A stretch of DNA of 64,000 nucleotides from Luminiphilus sp051201685 (GTDB taxonomy: Bacteria; Pseudomonadota; Gammaproteobacteria; Pseudomonadales; Halieaceae): positions 1,674,001 through 1,738,000 of the forward strand of contig NZ_CP179213.1 in NCBI RefSeq assembly GCF_051201685.1, written 5' to 3'. Below are positions 27,631 to 36,567 of this stretch, one piece after another. The stretch's first letter is position 1. Every line of letters begins with the position of its first letter. The translations under genes were made by a program, and so were the position numbers. The notes beneath the pieces were generated by a model. It did no database searches. It was not told where the DNA came from and saw nothing but the letters and a program-made list of their open reading frames with translations.

Positions 27631-29067
27631 ATGACAGCAGCATACGACGTAATTGTTATCGGTTCCGGTCCTGCCGGCTATGTATGTGCCATCCGCTGCG
27701 CACAGCTAGGCAAGAAAGTGGCCGTCGTTGAGCAATGGGCAGACGGTAAAGGCAAGCCGGTCTTAGGCGGCACGTGCCTAAACGTGGGTTGTATTCCCTC
27801 AAAAGCGCTACTAGACAGCTCCCACAAATTTCTCGAAGCAAAAGAGCATTTTTCAGACCACGGAATTGGTCTCGGTGACCCCCAAATTAATGTCGCAACA
27901 ATGATGCAACGCAAGGACCAAATTGTGGGTCAGCTGACGGGGGGTGTGGCCGGCTTGCTGAAGCACAATCAGATTGATGTTGTTCAGGGACGAGGAAAAT
28001 TGCTGGCCAATCGTAAGGTTGAAGTTCAGGCGCCTGATGGCAGTGAAGCCGTTTATGAGGCAGAAAACATTGTATTGGCAGCCGGGTCATTGCCCATCGA
28101 CATACCCGTTGCTCCGGTTGATCAGGTCCATATCGTTGACTCAACAGGTGCGCTTGTTTTCGACGCCGTGCCAGAACGACTCGGTGTGATTGGTGCCGGT
28201 GTCATCGGACTCGAGTTGGGCAGTGTTTGGGGGCGTCTCGGAGCTGAGGTTGTACTGTTGGAGGCGATGGATAGCTTTCTGCCTTCGATGGACGCCCAGA
28301 TTGCCAAAGAAGGCCAAAAACTGTTCAAAAAGCAGGGCCTAGATATCCGCCTCGGTGCCCGCGTCACGGGCTCTGAAGTCGTTGATGGAAAAGTCCACGT
28401 GAACTACGCAACGGGCGACGAGACGCACACTGAAATCTTTGATCGGCTGATTGTCTCTGTAGGTCGCAGAGCACAGACAGGCGAACTTTTTGCCGAGGAC
28501 TCAGGCGTCACTATGGACGAGCGCGGCTGCGTTTTTGTCAATGATGTCTGCTCCACAGAGGCGCCGGGAGTTTGGGCTATTGGTGACATGGTTAGAGGCC
28601 CCATGCTGGCGCACAAAGGCTCGGAAGAGGGCGTTATGGTGGCCGAGCAAATAGCAGGGCATCATCACCCACTAAACTACGATTTGATCCCCTCAATTAT
28701 TTACACCCACCCAGAGATTGCTGGCGTTGGCAAGACTGAGCAAGAGCTCAAAGCGGAGGGAGTTAAATTTAAGGTAGGCACTTTCCCTTTCGCGGCAATT
28801 GGACGCGCCCTGGCGGCTGGCGACAGCGATGGCATGATCAAAATTATTGCCGACGAGAATACGGACCAGCTGCTCGGTGCTCACTGCGTGGGGCCATCTG
28901 CCGCTGATTTGGTGCAACAATTACTCATAGCGATGGAGTTTGGCTCTAGTGCTGAGGACATACAGATGATGGTGTTTGGGCATCCCACACTATCTGAGGC
29001 AGTTCACGAAGCTGCCTTGGCAGTCGATGGTAAGGCCATTCACATGGCAAATAGAAAAAAGCGCTAG
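27631..29067 (+). CDS. lpd: Dihydrolipoyl dehydrogenase Lpd (E3)
   Basis: A 478-residue flavoprotein disulfide reductase. The FAD site is VIVIGSGPAGYVCAIR, the redox-active pair is in GGTCLNVGCIPSKALL, the NAD site is GAGVIGLELGSVWGRLG, and the C-terminal base motif is FGHPTLSEAVHEA. It reoxidises lipoamide with NAD+. The location between sucB and sucC resembles Pseudomonas sucAB-lpd-sucCD. AGGAAG precedes ATG 27631. Confidence 0.96.
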   Translation: MTAAYDVIVIGSGPAGYVCAIRCAQLGKKVAVVEQWADGKGKPVLGGTCLNVGCIPSKALLDSSHKFLEAKEHFSDHGIGLGDPQINVATMMQRKDQIVGQLTGGVAGLLKHNQIDVVQGRGKLLANRKVEVQAPDGSEAVYEAENIVLAAGSLPIDIPVAPVDQVHIVDSTGALVFDAVPERLGVIGAGVIGLELGSVWGRLGAEVVLLEAMDSFLPSMDAQIAKEGQKLFKKQGLDIRLGARVTGSEVVDGKVHVNYATGDETHTEIFDRLIVSVGRRAQTGELFAEDSGVTMDERGCVFVNDVCSTEAPGVWAIGDMVRGPMLAHKGSEEGVMVAEQIAGHHHPLNYDLIPSIIYTHPEIAGVGKTEQELKAEGVKFKVGTFPFAAIGRALAAGDSDGMIKIIADENTDQLLGAHCVGPSAADLVQQLLIAMEFGSSAEDIQMMVFGHPTLSEAVHEAALAVDGKAIHMANRKKR

Positions 29068-29138
29068 GCACAAGAGCGCGCATTGGGGGAGTGGCCTTGG
29101 GTTAACTCCGCACCGAAACGAAAAAAGCGGGATAATTT

Positions 29139-30308
29139 ATGAATCTTCACGAGTATCAAGGAAAGGCATTATTTGCCCAGTATGGTCTGCCAGTATCGGT
29201 GGGACATGCGGTTTCAACACCGGAAGAAGCACGTGCGGCAGCTGAAAAGATAGGTGGCGATAAGTGGGTCGTAAAGGCCCAAGTACATGCTGGTGGCCGG
29301 GGTAAGGCCGGAGGGGTAAAGCTGGTCGATAGCCCTGATGACGCGGCAGCCTTTGCCGAGCAATGGTTAGATAAGCGCTTAGTAACCTACCAAACAGATG
29401 TCGATGGGCAGCCGGTTTCGAGGATTCTGGTTGAAACGTGTACCGATATTGATCAGGAGCTCTACCTCGGTGCAGTTCTCGATAGAGCGAGTCGTCGCAT
29501 CGTTTTTATGGCTTCGACTGAAGGTGGCGTTGAAATTGAAAAGGTTGCCGAGGAGACTCCAGAGAAAATCCTGCGAGCCGAAATTGATCCACTAACGGGT
29601 CCGCAGCCTTATCAAGGCCGTGAGCTGGCCTTCAAATTGGGTCTGGAAGGAGCGCAGGTTAAGCAGTTTGTCGCTATTTTTGTCGGTTTGGCAAAGCTGT
29701 TTCAGGACAAGGATCTGGCGCTAATCGAAGTTAATCCATTGGTGATCACTGACGAAGGTAACCTGCATTGTCTTGACGCTAAAATTGTAGCCGACTCCAA
29801 TGCGCTTTATCGGCACGCTGATCTTCGCGAGATGCATGACCCTTCACAGGAAGATGCTCGCGAGGCGCACGCCGCGGAATGGGATCTCAACTACGTGGCG
29901 TTAGATGGCAGCATTGGCTGCATGGTTAACGGTGCGGGTTTAGCCATGGGAACCATGGATATTGTGAAGCTGCATGGGGGTTCACCGGCAAACTTTTTAG
30001 ACGTTGGCGGCGGTGCCACTAAAGAGCGCGTCACGGAAGCATTTAAAATCATCCTTTCGGACGAAAATGTTAAGGCCGTTCTAATCAATATCTTTGGCGG
30101 AATTGTTCGTTGTGACCTTATTGCTGAGGGCGTTATTGGTGCCGTCGAGGAAGTGGGCGTCACTGTTCCAGTGGTCGTCAGGCTCGAGGGTAACAATGCC
30201 GAGCTTGGCCAGAAGGTGTTGGCCGATAGCGGGCTCAATATTAAAGCGGCTTCAAGTCTGACTGACGCTGCAGAACAAGTCGTCGCTGCCGCGGGAGGTG
30301 CCCAATGA
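29139..30308 (+). CDS. sucC: Succinyl-CoA synthetase beta subunit SucC
   Basis: A 389-residue ATP-grasp protein, beginning with the family start MNLHEYQGKALFAQYGLPV. It has VVKAQVHAGGRGKAGGVK for nucleotide binding and INIFGGIVRCDLIAEG near the C-terminus at the phosphohistidine-facing site. With SucD it makes ATP or GTP from succinyl-CoA. The stop TGA overlaps the sucD ATG by four bases. Confidence 0.98.
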   Translation: MNLHEYQGKALFAQYGLPVSVGHAVSTPEEARAAAEKIGGDKWVVKAQVHAGGRGKAGGVKLVDSPDDAAAFAEQWLDKRLVTYQTDVDGQPVSRILVETCTDIDQELYLGAVLDRASRRIVFMASTEGGVEIEKVAEETPEKILRAEIDPLTGPQPYQGRELAFKLGLEGAQVKQFVAIFVGLAKLFQDKDLALIEVNPLVITDEGNLHCLDAKIVADSNALYRHADLREMHDPSQEDAREAHAAEWDLNYVALDGSIGCMVNGAGLAMGTMDIVKLHGGSPANFLDVGGGATKERVTEAFKIILSDENVKAVLINIFGGIVRCDLIAEGVIGAVEEVGVTVPVVVRLEGNNAELGQKVLADSGLNIKAASSLTDAAEQVVAAAGGAQ

Positions 30309-31177
30309 GTATTTTAATCGATGAGAACACGAAGGTTATTTGTCAGGGCTTCACAGGCTCTCAGGGAACTTTTCATTCAGAACAAGCCATCGCTTACGGC
30401 ACTAAGATGGTCGGTGGTGTCACTCCCGGCAAGGGCGGTCAGAAGCATTTAGATTTGCCTGTGTTTAACACAGTTGATGAGGCTGTCGATCAAACAGGCG
30501 CTGATGCATCAGTGATTTATGTGCCGGCTGCCTTTTGTAAGGATTCGATCCTCGAGGCTGCAAATGCGGGAGTACAACTGATTGTCTGCATCACCGAAGG
30601 CATCCCCACATTAGACATGCTCGAATGCAAAGTTAAATGTGACGAGTTGGGTGTGCGGCTGATTGGGCCTAACTGCCCAGGAGTGATCACACCCGGAGCC
30701 TGTAAAATTGGCATCATGCCAGGCCACATTCATTTGCCAGGGCGTGTAGGCATTGTGTCCCGCTCAGGCACACTGACTTATGAGGCCGTTAAGCAAACAA
30801 CGGATGCTGGCTTTGGCCAGTCAACCTGTGTGGGGATTGGTGGCGATCCTATACCAGGATCTAATTTCATTGATATTTTGACCTTGTTTGAGGCAGATGC
30901 TTCAACCGAAGCCATTGTCATGATCGGTGAGATTGGTGGAACTGCCGAAGAGGAAGCTGCAGCCTTTATTAAGGACAACGTCTCCAAGCCCGTTGTGTCC
31001 TACATCGCTGGTGTTACTGCGCCAAAGGGTAAGCGTATGGGTCACGCCGGTGCCATTATTTCTGGTGGCAAAGGCACCGCGGATGAGAAGTTTGCTGCAC
31101 TTGAAGACGCCGGTGTACGAACGGTCCGCTCCCTCGCTGATATTGGCGCAGCTATGGCGGAACTAACCGGCTGGTAA
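30305..31177 (+). CDS. sucD: Succinyl-CoA synthetase alpha subunit SucD
   Basis: A 290-residue protein with the CoA-binding N-terminal domain (CQGFTGSQGTFHSEQA) and the active-site phosphohistidine in GKRMGHAGAIISGG. LIGPNCPGVITPG is another family signature. It is the last gene of the suc operon. The 204 bases after it, up to the convergent porin-like gene, hold no clear terminator or gene. Confidence 0.98.
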   Translation: MSILIDENTKVICQGFTGSQGTFHSEQAIAYGTKMVGGVTPGKGGQKHLDLPVFNTVDEAVDQTGADASVIYVPAAFCKDSILEAANAGVQLIVCITEGIPTLDMLECKVKCDELGVRLIGPNCPGVITPGACKIGIMPGHIHLPGRVGIVSRSGTLTYEAVKQTTDAGFGQSTCVGIGGDPIPGSNFIDILTLFEADASTEAIVMIGEIGGTAEEEAAAFIKDNVSKPVVSYIAGVTAPKGKRMGHAGAIISGGKGTADEKFAALEDAGVRTVRSLADIGAAMAELTGW

Positions 31178-31381
31178 ATAGCCCGCTGGCAAGCGCTACC
31201 TGTAGCCTTGTCAGCGTTATCGCTCCTACAGTCCTCAGAAACTTCGGGGACTGGCCCCTCCAAGACTTCCAATCGCATTCTATTTAATTGCTTCCCCGCT
31301 TTGTGGCCTCGCCAACCCGCCAGCGCAATGATTGCAGGAATTTCAGCGATTAGCTCTCAAAGAATCTAATCCCCTGACAAA

Positions 31382-32428
31382 CTATTCGTAATTAAAGAAA
31401 AACGTGAGCCGCAGATGAAGATCGTCCTCAGGTCGCACCCCCTGTGGATTGACTCCGTAGTGGGTGTACACAATATTCGGGGTGATGAAAAAATGGTCGG
31501 ACAGTTGGTATTCAATGCCAGCGACGATATTTGTAGCGGTCGCACTGGGGTCGAAGGGAATGTACGCAATATCATTGCCTTTGATACTGGGCTGAAACAG
31601 CCGCTGTACCTGCGTAATTAAATCGATTTTGTCACTAAAGTGAACCACGCCCATTAGGGCCGCCAATTCGAGCGTGGGGTCTTCTTGCCGGTCCTGATAG
31701 GTGTAGAGCAACCCTAGCGAGTAGGGTTCAGTCTGCTGTGCGGCGAATAACTGATAAGTGCTGCGATCAAAGTTACCGGGGCGGGCTTCATGGTCAACAT
31801 AGGCGTCAAAGAGTACGTCTGGCGTAGGTCGCCAGGTCATGGCTCCCATGAACTTGTCGTGGGGATTTTTATCAGCCTCCCAAGTTTCGCTGGACCCATA
31901 CATCGCTCGGTATGACCACTTGCCGGATTGGTTCAGCTTTCCCTTGGCGGAGATCCCGAGATCTCTCGCAGCAATCCCTTGCATGTCTGGCGCCGTGCGC
32001 ATGAGGTAGCGTTTTCCCCAAAAAGCTTCAATAAGATCAAAGGATATTGTCGGTATCAGCCCCCCGGATATCTGATGTCCCGCCAGTTTTTTTCCTACAC
32101 CCAAGTCTTGTATTCGGTGCGAGAGCTCGTAATTCTCGAAAGCACCCTCATGAAAGGCTTCGAACCGCAGGCGTCCCGTCCAATCGTGGCCATAACGGAC
32201 ATCTGTGGTCAGAAAGATGCGCCGAAGGACGGCCCCGGTTGCGTTGTCTCCCTCCGGGGTGTGGTGGCTGGGAAGATGATAGAGGTCCCCGAACATGAGG
32301 CCCCCAACATCGAATTCAAGTGCATCCTCGGCTGAACTAGGCGTGCCGTGAAGGCATAGCGAGGCGCAGACAAGGAAAATAACCCGCCGCAATGCATCAA
32401 TAGCCCCGGTTGCTTGTTTTTCCAACAT
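31382..32428 (-). CDS. Outer-membrane beta-barrel (porin-like) protein
   Basis: From ATG 32428 the protein has 348 residues. A Sec signal (LRRVIFLVCASLCLHGTPSSAED) is followed by many alternating polar/hydrophobic strands with aromatic ends, for example GRLRFEAFHEGAFE, EPYSLGLLYTYQD and DDLHLRLTFFFNYE at the C-terminus. The overall look is like phosphate-selective porin OprP/OprO-like barrels, but I do not recognise a named family. The in-frame start at 32485 would add 19 residues before the signal. Cargo is unknown. It is divergent from htpG. Confidence 0.6.
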   Translation of the reverse strand: MLEKQATGAIDALRRVIFLVCASLCLHGTPSSAEDALEFDVGGLMFGDLYHLPSHHTPEGDNATGAVLRRIFLTTDVRYGHDWTGRLRFEAFHEGAFENYELSHRIQDLGVGKKLAGHQISGGLIPTISFDLIEAFWGKRYLMRTAPDMQGIAARDLGISAKGKLNQSGKWSYRAMYGSSETWEADKNPHDKFMGAMTWRPTPDVLFDAYVDHEARPGNFDRSTYQLFAAQQTEPYSLGLLYTYQDRQEDPTLELAALMGVVHFSDKIDLITQVQRLFQPSIKGNDIAYIPFDPSATATNIVAGIEYQLSDHFFITPNIVYTHYGVNPQGVRPEDDLHLRLTFFFNYE

Positions 32429-32606
32429 AATATCTAGTGCTTTGCCCTTGGGCCTATTATGGCAGGCCAGTGTGGCGTAAAGCACATCCCGCGACCAGTG
32501 TTGCCATGTGGCTGCCGTCTTTTGATGGGCAGCGGTGTTGCTGCTAATGCGTGAAAACCCGCTGAGGACAGGAATTAAAAATGAGGCGCTGCGTTATGGT
32601 GTCGGC

Positions 32607-32635
32607 CTTGAAATTTCGACTCTTTGCCTCCACCT
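32607..32635 (+). promoter_or_regulatory. Sigma32-like heat-shock promoter of htpG
   Basis: A perfect sigma32 -35 motif CTTGAAA (32607-32613) is followed after 14 bases by CTCCACCT (32628-32635), a partial match to the CCCCATNT -10. It sits about 35 bases before the htpG ATG. The family is normally heat-induced, so the location fits. Confidence 0.5.
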
Positions 32636-32669
32636 CCCATGTGACAGCGAAAACTTAGGAAAAACGCCA

Positions 32670-34598
32670 ATGACTGCCGCCACTGAAACCAACAACACTG
32701 AAACAATGGGCTTTCAGACTGAAGCTAAAAAGCTGCTTCATTTAATGATTCATTCTTTGTACTCGAATCGGGAAATCTTCCTCAGAGAGTTAATTTCAAA
32801 TGCATCAGATGCCATAGATAAACATCGCTTTGCAGTGATTGAGAATGGCAAGTTAGCGGAGGGGGTTTCCGAGTATCAAATACAGGTTGGGGTCGATGAC
32901 GAGGCGAAAACGGTCACGATCTCCGATAACGGTATTGGCATGAGCCGTGACGAGGTCATTGAGCATTTAGGGACTATTGCGAAGTCAGGTACGGCGGCTT
33001 TTCTAGATAATCTCAGTGGCGATGACAAAAAAGACTCCCAACTGATTGGTCAGTTTGGCGTAGGGTTTTATTCGGCATTTATTGTCGCTGACCGAGTCGA
33101 GGTGGTTACCCGTAAAGCAGGCACTCCTAGCTCAGAGGCGACCCATTGGGAATCTGCGGGTGAGGCTGAATTTTCTGTGACCGCGTCAGACCGGGATGCA
33201 TCAGGTACGACCGTAATTTTGCACCTTAAATCTGATGCCGATGAATTTGCCTCCGAATTTCGAATTCGCAGTGTCATTAAGAAATACTCGGACCACATTT
33301 CAGTGCCCGTGATGATGCTGAAGGCCGCTGATGTGCCTGCCGGTGATGACGAAGCTGAAGATGCTGAGGTGGCCCCAGCTGAGTGGGAGGCGGTCAACGA
33401 AGCGCAAGCCCTTTGGACGCGAAGTCGCACCGACGTATCTGATGAGGAGTATCAAGCGTTTTACAAGCATATCTCACACGACTTTGAGGAGCCTGCCACG
33501 TGGAGCCACAACAGGGTTGAAGGCAAGCTTGAGTACACGTCGCTCTTGTACATTCCTGCAAAGGCGCCCTTTGACCTGTGGAATCGTGAGGGGGCTAGAG
33601 GCTTAAAGCTCTATGTTCAGCGCACATTTATTATGGATGATGCTGAGCAGTTCCTACCGTTATACCTGCGGTTTGTGAAGGGCGTGCTCGATTCTAACGA
33701 TTTGCCGTTAAACGTTTCGCGCGAAATTTTGCAGCAGGACAGCAACGTCGAGTCCATGAAGAGCGCCATGTCTAAGAGAATATTGGATATGTTGCAAAAA
33801 ATGGCGACGTCAGAGCCAGAGCAATATCAGCAGTTTTGGGACACCTTCGGAGAGGTGTTAAAAGAGGGCCCCGCAGAGGACTTTGCGAATAAGGAAAAAA
33901 TTGCAAAATTACTGCGCTTTGCGTCTACCCACAGCGATGCACCCGAGCATACGGTCAGCCTTCCTGAATATTGTGAGCGGCTGCCTGAAGGGCAGGATGC
34001 GATTTGGTACGTCGTGGCAGAAAATCACGCTACTGCAAAAAACAGCCCGCACTTAGAAGTGTTCCGAAAGAAGGGTATCGAGGTCCTGCTGTTATCCGAT
34101 CGTATTGATGAGTGGTTGATGAGCCATCTCATGGAATTTGACGGGAAAGAGCTGAAAGATGTGGCTCGCGGGAGTCTGGAATTTGACACTGAGAACGAAG
34201 AAGAGAAGGCCGCTTTAGAGACGGCCAGCAAAACACACGAGAGCCTTATCGAGCGCATGAAGGAAGAGCTGGGTGGTAAGGTTGCAGAGGTGCGCCCCAC
34301 GCTTCGGCTGACTGAGTCACCGGCGTGTCTGGTCGTCGGTGAGCACGAAATGGGCGCGCAAATGCGCCGTATCATGGAGGCGGCAGGTCAGGCCGTGCCA
34401 GATGCGCCGCCGACGTTAGAGCTTAATACCGAGCACCCACTGATACAGCGACTGGACCAGGAGTCTGATGAGCAGCGTTTTGCTGATCTCACCCAGATTT
34501 TGTTTGACCAGGCAACCCTCGCTGAAGGGTCTACCCTTGACGATCCCGCCACCTACGTCAGTCGGTTAAACAAGCTGCTTTTGGAGATGGCCCAGTAG
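32670..34598 (+). CDS. htpG: Chaperone HtpG (Hsp90)
   Basis: A 642-residue Hsp90. The N-terminal GHKL ATPase has NREIFLRELISNASDAIDK, DNGIGM and GQFGVGFYSAF. The middle domain has LYVQRTFIMDD and LPLNVSREILQQ, and a C-terminal dimerisation domain follows. It is an ATP-dependent chaperone for stress-damaged clients. I chose ATG 32670, ten bases after AGGA; the open frame extends to 32535 but that part overlaps the promoter. Confidence 0.97.
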   Translation: MTAATETNNTETMGFQTEAKKLLHLMIHSLYSNREIFLRELISNASDAIDKHRFAVIENGKLAEGVSEYQIQVGVDDEAKTVTISDNGIGMSRDEVIEHLGTIAKSGTAAFLDNLSGDDKKDSQLIGQFGVGFYSAFIVADRVEVVTRKAGTPSSEATHWESAGEAEFSVTASDRDASGTTVILHLKSDADEFASEFRIRSVIKKYSDHISVPVMMLKAADVPAGDDEAEDAEVAPAEWEAVNEAQALWTRSRTDVSDEEYQAFYKHISHDFEEPATWSHNRVEGKLEYTSLLYIPAKAPFDLWNREGARGLKLYVQRTFIMDDAEQFLPLYLRFVKGVLDSNDLPLNVSREILQQDSNVESMKSAMSKRILDMLQKMATSEPEQYQQFWDTFGEVLKEGPAEDFANKEKIAKLLRFASTHSDAPEHTVSLPEYCERLPEGQDAIWYVVAENHATAKNSPHLEVFRKKGIEVLLLSDRIDEWLMSHLMEFDGKELKDVARGSLEFDTENEEEKAALETASKTHESLIERMKEELGGKVAEVRPTLRLTESPACLVVGEHEMGAQMRRIMEAAGQAVPDAPPTLELNTEHPLIQRLDQESDEQRFADLTQILFDQATLAEGSTLDDPATYVSRLNKLLLEMAQ

Positions 34599-34599
34599 C

Positions 34600-35061
34600 G
34601 TGCTGGTGACTGTTTGGCGCCACGGGGAGGCGGGTAGTGCTCCCCGTGATCGTGATCGGGCGCTCACGACGTTCGGTATACAAGCGTTGAGCAAGGCGGT
34701 ATTGCGCTTTGAAGAACGTACTCACGATAAATTATTGCCCAGCGTCACGAGCGTCTTAAGCAGTCCTTGGTTACGCACGCTTCAAACTGCAGACATCGTT
34801 GGAAAGGCTTTGGCAGTTTCCCCCACAGCAGAAGCTTGGCTCGCCCCAAGTGCCGTATTGACTGACGTAGAGGCGGTTTTTGAACGGCAGGAGAAGCATG
34901 TATTGCTGGTCAGTCACCAACCTTTTGTGTCTGAACTCCTGTGGTATTGGCTCGATAGCACGGCTTTGGCGCCCTTGGCGCCTGGTGGCTGGGCGTCGGT
35001 AGCGATAGCTGGTCACGGGCGAGGGCTAGGCACAGTTGCCAATAGCGAAGTCCAAATTTAG
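34600..35061 (+). CDS. sixA: Phosphohistidine phosphatase SixA-like
   Basis: A 153-residue histidine phosphatase. The start VTVWRHGEAGSAPRDRDRAL contains the catalytic RHG (His8), and SPWLRTLQTADIV and LLVSHQPFVSELLWY supply the other active-site Arg and His. E. coli SixA removes phosphate from the histidine phosphotransfer domain of ArcB; its target here is unknown. The GTG start is one base after the htpG stop, so co-transcription is likely. Confidence 0.82.
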   Translation: MLVTVWRHGEAGSAPRDRDRALTTFGIQALSKAVLRFEERTHDKLLPSVTSVLSSPWLRTLQTADIVGKALAVSPTAEAWLAPSAVLTDVEAVFERQEKHVLLVSHQPFVSELLWYWLDSTALAPLAPGGWASVAIAGHGRGLGTVANSEVQI

Positions 35062-35185
35062 AGTTTTTTTAAGGGCGCTCCGCTCTCATAGTTGCCACCA
35101 AATTGTCGCTGTAGAAGTTGTTAAAGGGCATGGATTGAACGCCTTACCCAGCCTCGAGAGAGTTTCTTTGGTCATATGAGCGGAC

Positions 35186-35197
35186 TAGTCTAGACTA
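35186..35197. promoter_or_regulatory. Perfect 12-base palindrome upstream of response regulator
   Basis: TAGTCTAGACTA (35186-35197) is an exact palindrome with a central CTAG. It ends five bases before the ATG of the LuxR-type regulator. A dimeric regulator such as the downstream gene product could bind it, but that is inference. It could also block ribosome access. Confidence 0.4.
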
Positions 35198-35202
35198 CGG
35201 GT

Positions 35203-35862
35203 ATGGACGCTTCTGTTTCTACTCATCAAGTTGTCATTTTGGACGACCATGCCACTATCGCTGCCGGTATCGGTGCCCTTGTGGATGCGATCCCCGAATT
35301 CGAAGTTCAGGGCGTCTTCCAATCAGTTGCAGACTTAAACGCTCAGTTTGAGGTAGCGGTGCCTGATGTCCTGATAATGGATTTGCAGCTGGGGGATGAG
35401 AGTGTCACGTCCGAAATTCGTGAGCTCACTTACCGGCACCCACAGTTGGCCATTTTGGTCTTTACACTGTTGGATTCTCGGAACTACGTGCATGATGCCA
35501 TTGCGTTTGGTGCTCTGGGTTTTCTCTCAAAGGTCTCGACCCATGAGCAGCTTGTTGATGCTCTGCGCGCAATCATGCAGGGCAATCATTTTTTTGGTGC
35601 GGAGCTGGGAGCGTCAGTCGTTAACATTGATGACGAAGCAATTCCTGTGAACCTGCTCAGTGTGCGTGAGCTCGATGTGCTGAAACGTCTCGCCTTGGGT
35701 TTCAGCCCCAAGGAAATCGGTTTTGAGTTAGGCCTTTCTGATAAAACGATCCATGCTCACAAAAATACCATTCGTCAAAAATTAGGCCTCAGGCGGCAGA
35801 GTGACATTATCAGAGCGGCGTTTTCTGCTGGCGTGGTCAATGTGCGCGATCTCGTGGGGTAG
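35203..35862 (+). CDS. LuxR/NarL-type response regulator
   Basis: A 219-residue two-domain regulator. The receiver domain has DD near residue 14, Asp60 (VLIMDLQLGD) as phospho-acceptor, Thr in VFTLLDS and Lys in GFLSKVS. The helix-turn-helix at about 150-205 includes LSVRELDVLKRLALGFSPKE and SDKTIHAHKNTIRQKLG. No sensor kinase is adjacent, so the input is unknown. A 141-base gap separates it from sixA. Confidence 0.86.
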   Translation: MDASVSTHQVVILDDHATIAAGIGALVDAIPEFEVQGVFQSVADLNAQFEVAVPDVLIMDLQLGDESVTSEIRELTYRHPQLAILVFTLLDSRNYVHDAIAFGALGFLSKVSTHEQLVDALRAIMQGNHFFGAELGASVVNIDDEAIPVNLLSVRELDVLKRLALGFSPKEIGFELGLSDKTIHAHKNTIRQKLGLRRQSDIIRAAFSAGVVNVRDLVG

Positions 35863-35944
35863 TGGCCTCTTCAGGTAAGATTTTGGCGTTTGCCGTTGAC
35901 CTTATTGACTCATTGTATATTGGCTGCCCCCGTCTTTTGCGGTT

Positions 35945-36502
35945 TTAGCGATGCGTTGATCGCAGTTGCAATAACGACAGAAACTCCTCTCGAGTTCGGG
36001 CATCGGATCTAAACGTTCCTAGCATCGCGGATGTCTTGGTCACCGAATTTTGCTTTTGAACGCCTCGCATCATCATGCACATGTGTTCGGCTTCAATGAT
36101 AACTCCAACTCCCTGAGCGCCTGTCACCTGCTTAATGCTGTTTGCGATCTGAACAGTGAGTTGTTCCTGTATCTGAAGCCTTCGGGCGAACATATCGACC
36201 ACCCGCGCCACCTTGGAAAGGCCCAAGACTTTTCCCTCTGGCAGGTACGCTACATGACAACGCCCGATGAAGGGGAGTAGGTGGTGTTCACATAGCGAAT
36301 AGAGCTCAATGTTTTGCACGAGCACCATCTCGCTAGAATCAGAGGGAAATAGAGCGTCATTTACGACATTCGACAGTTCTTGGTCGTAACCCTGAGTTAA
36401 AAACTCAAAGGCTTTAGCTGCGCGCTTGGGCGTATCGACCAAGCCTGGACGCTCTGGGTTCTCACCAATGTGCTCAATAATACTTCGCCAATACGCTTCC
36501 AT
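35945..36502 (-). CDS. folE: GTP cyclohydrolase I FolE
   Basis: A 185-residue type I enzyme. The zinc site is at SLCEHHLLPFIG (Cys71, with His73 and His74) plus the later Cys in EAEHMCMMMRG. It makes dihydroneopterin triphosphate from GTP, the first step to folate. The start MEAYWRSIIEHIGE gives normal length. It is divergent from prmB with a 65-base gap. Confidence 0.96.
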   Translation of the reverse strand: MEAYWRSIIEHIGENPERPGLVDTPKRAAKAFEFLTQGYDQELSNVVNDALFPSDSSEMVLVQNIELYSLCEHHLLPFIGRCHVAYLPEGKVLGLSKVARVVDMFARRLQIQEQLTVQIANSIKQVTGAQGVGVIIEAEHMCMMMRGVQKQNSVTKTSAMLGTFRSDARTREEFLSLLQLRSTHR

Positions 36503-36567
36503 AGGGCCTCCAAAATTTCAGGCGCGATGTTAGCATGCGCAGCTCATAATGTTACTAGGGCAGTCAG

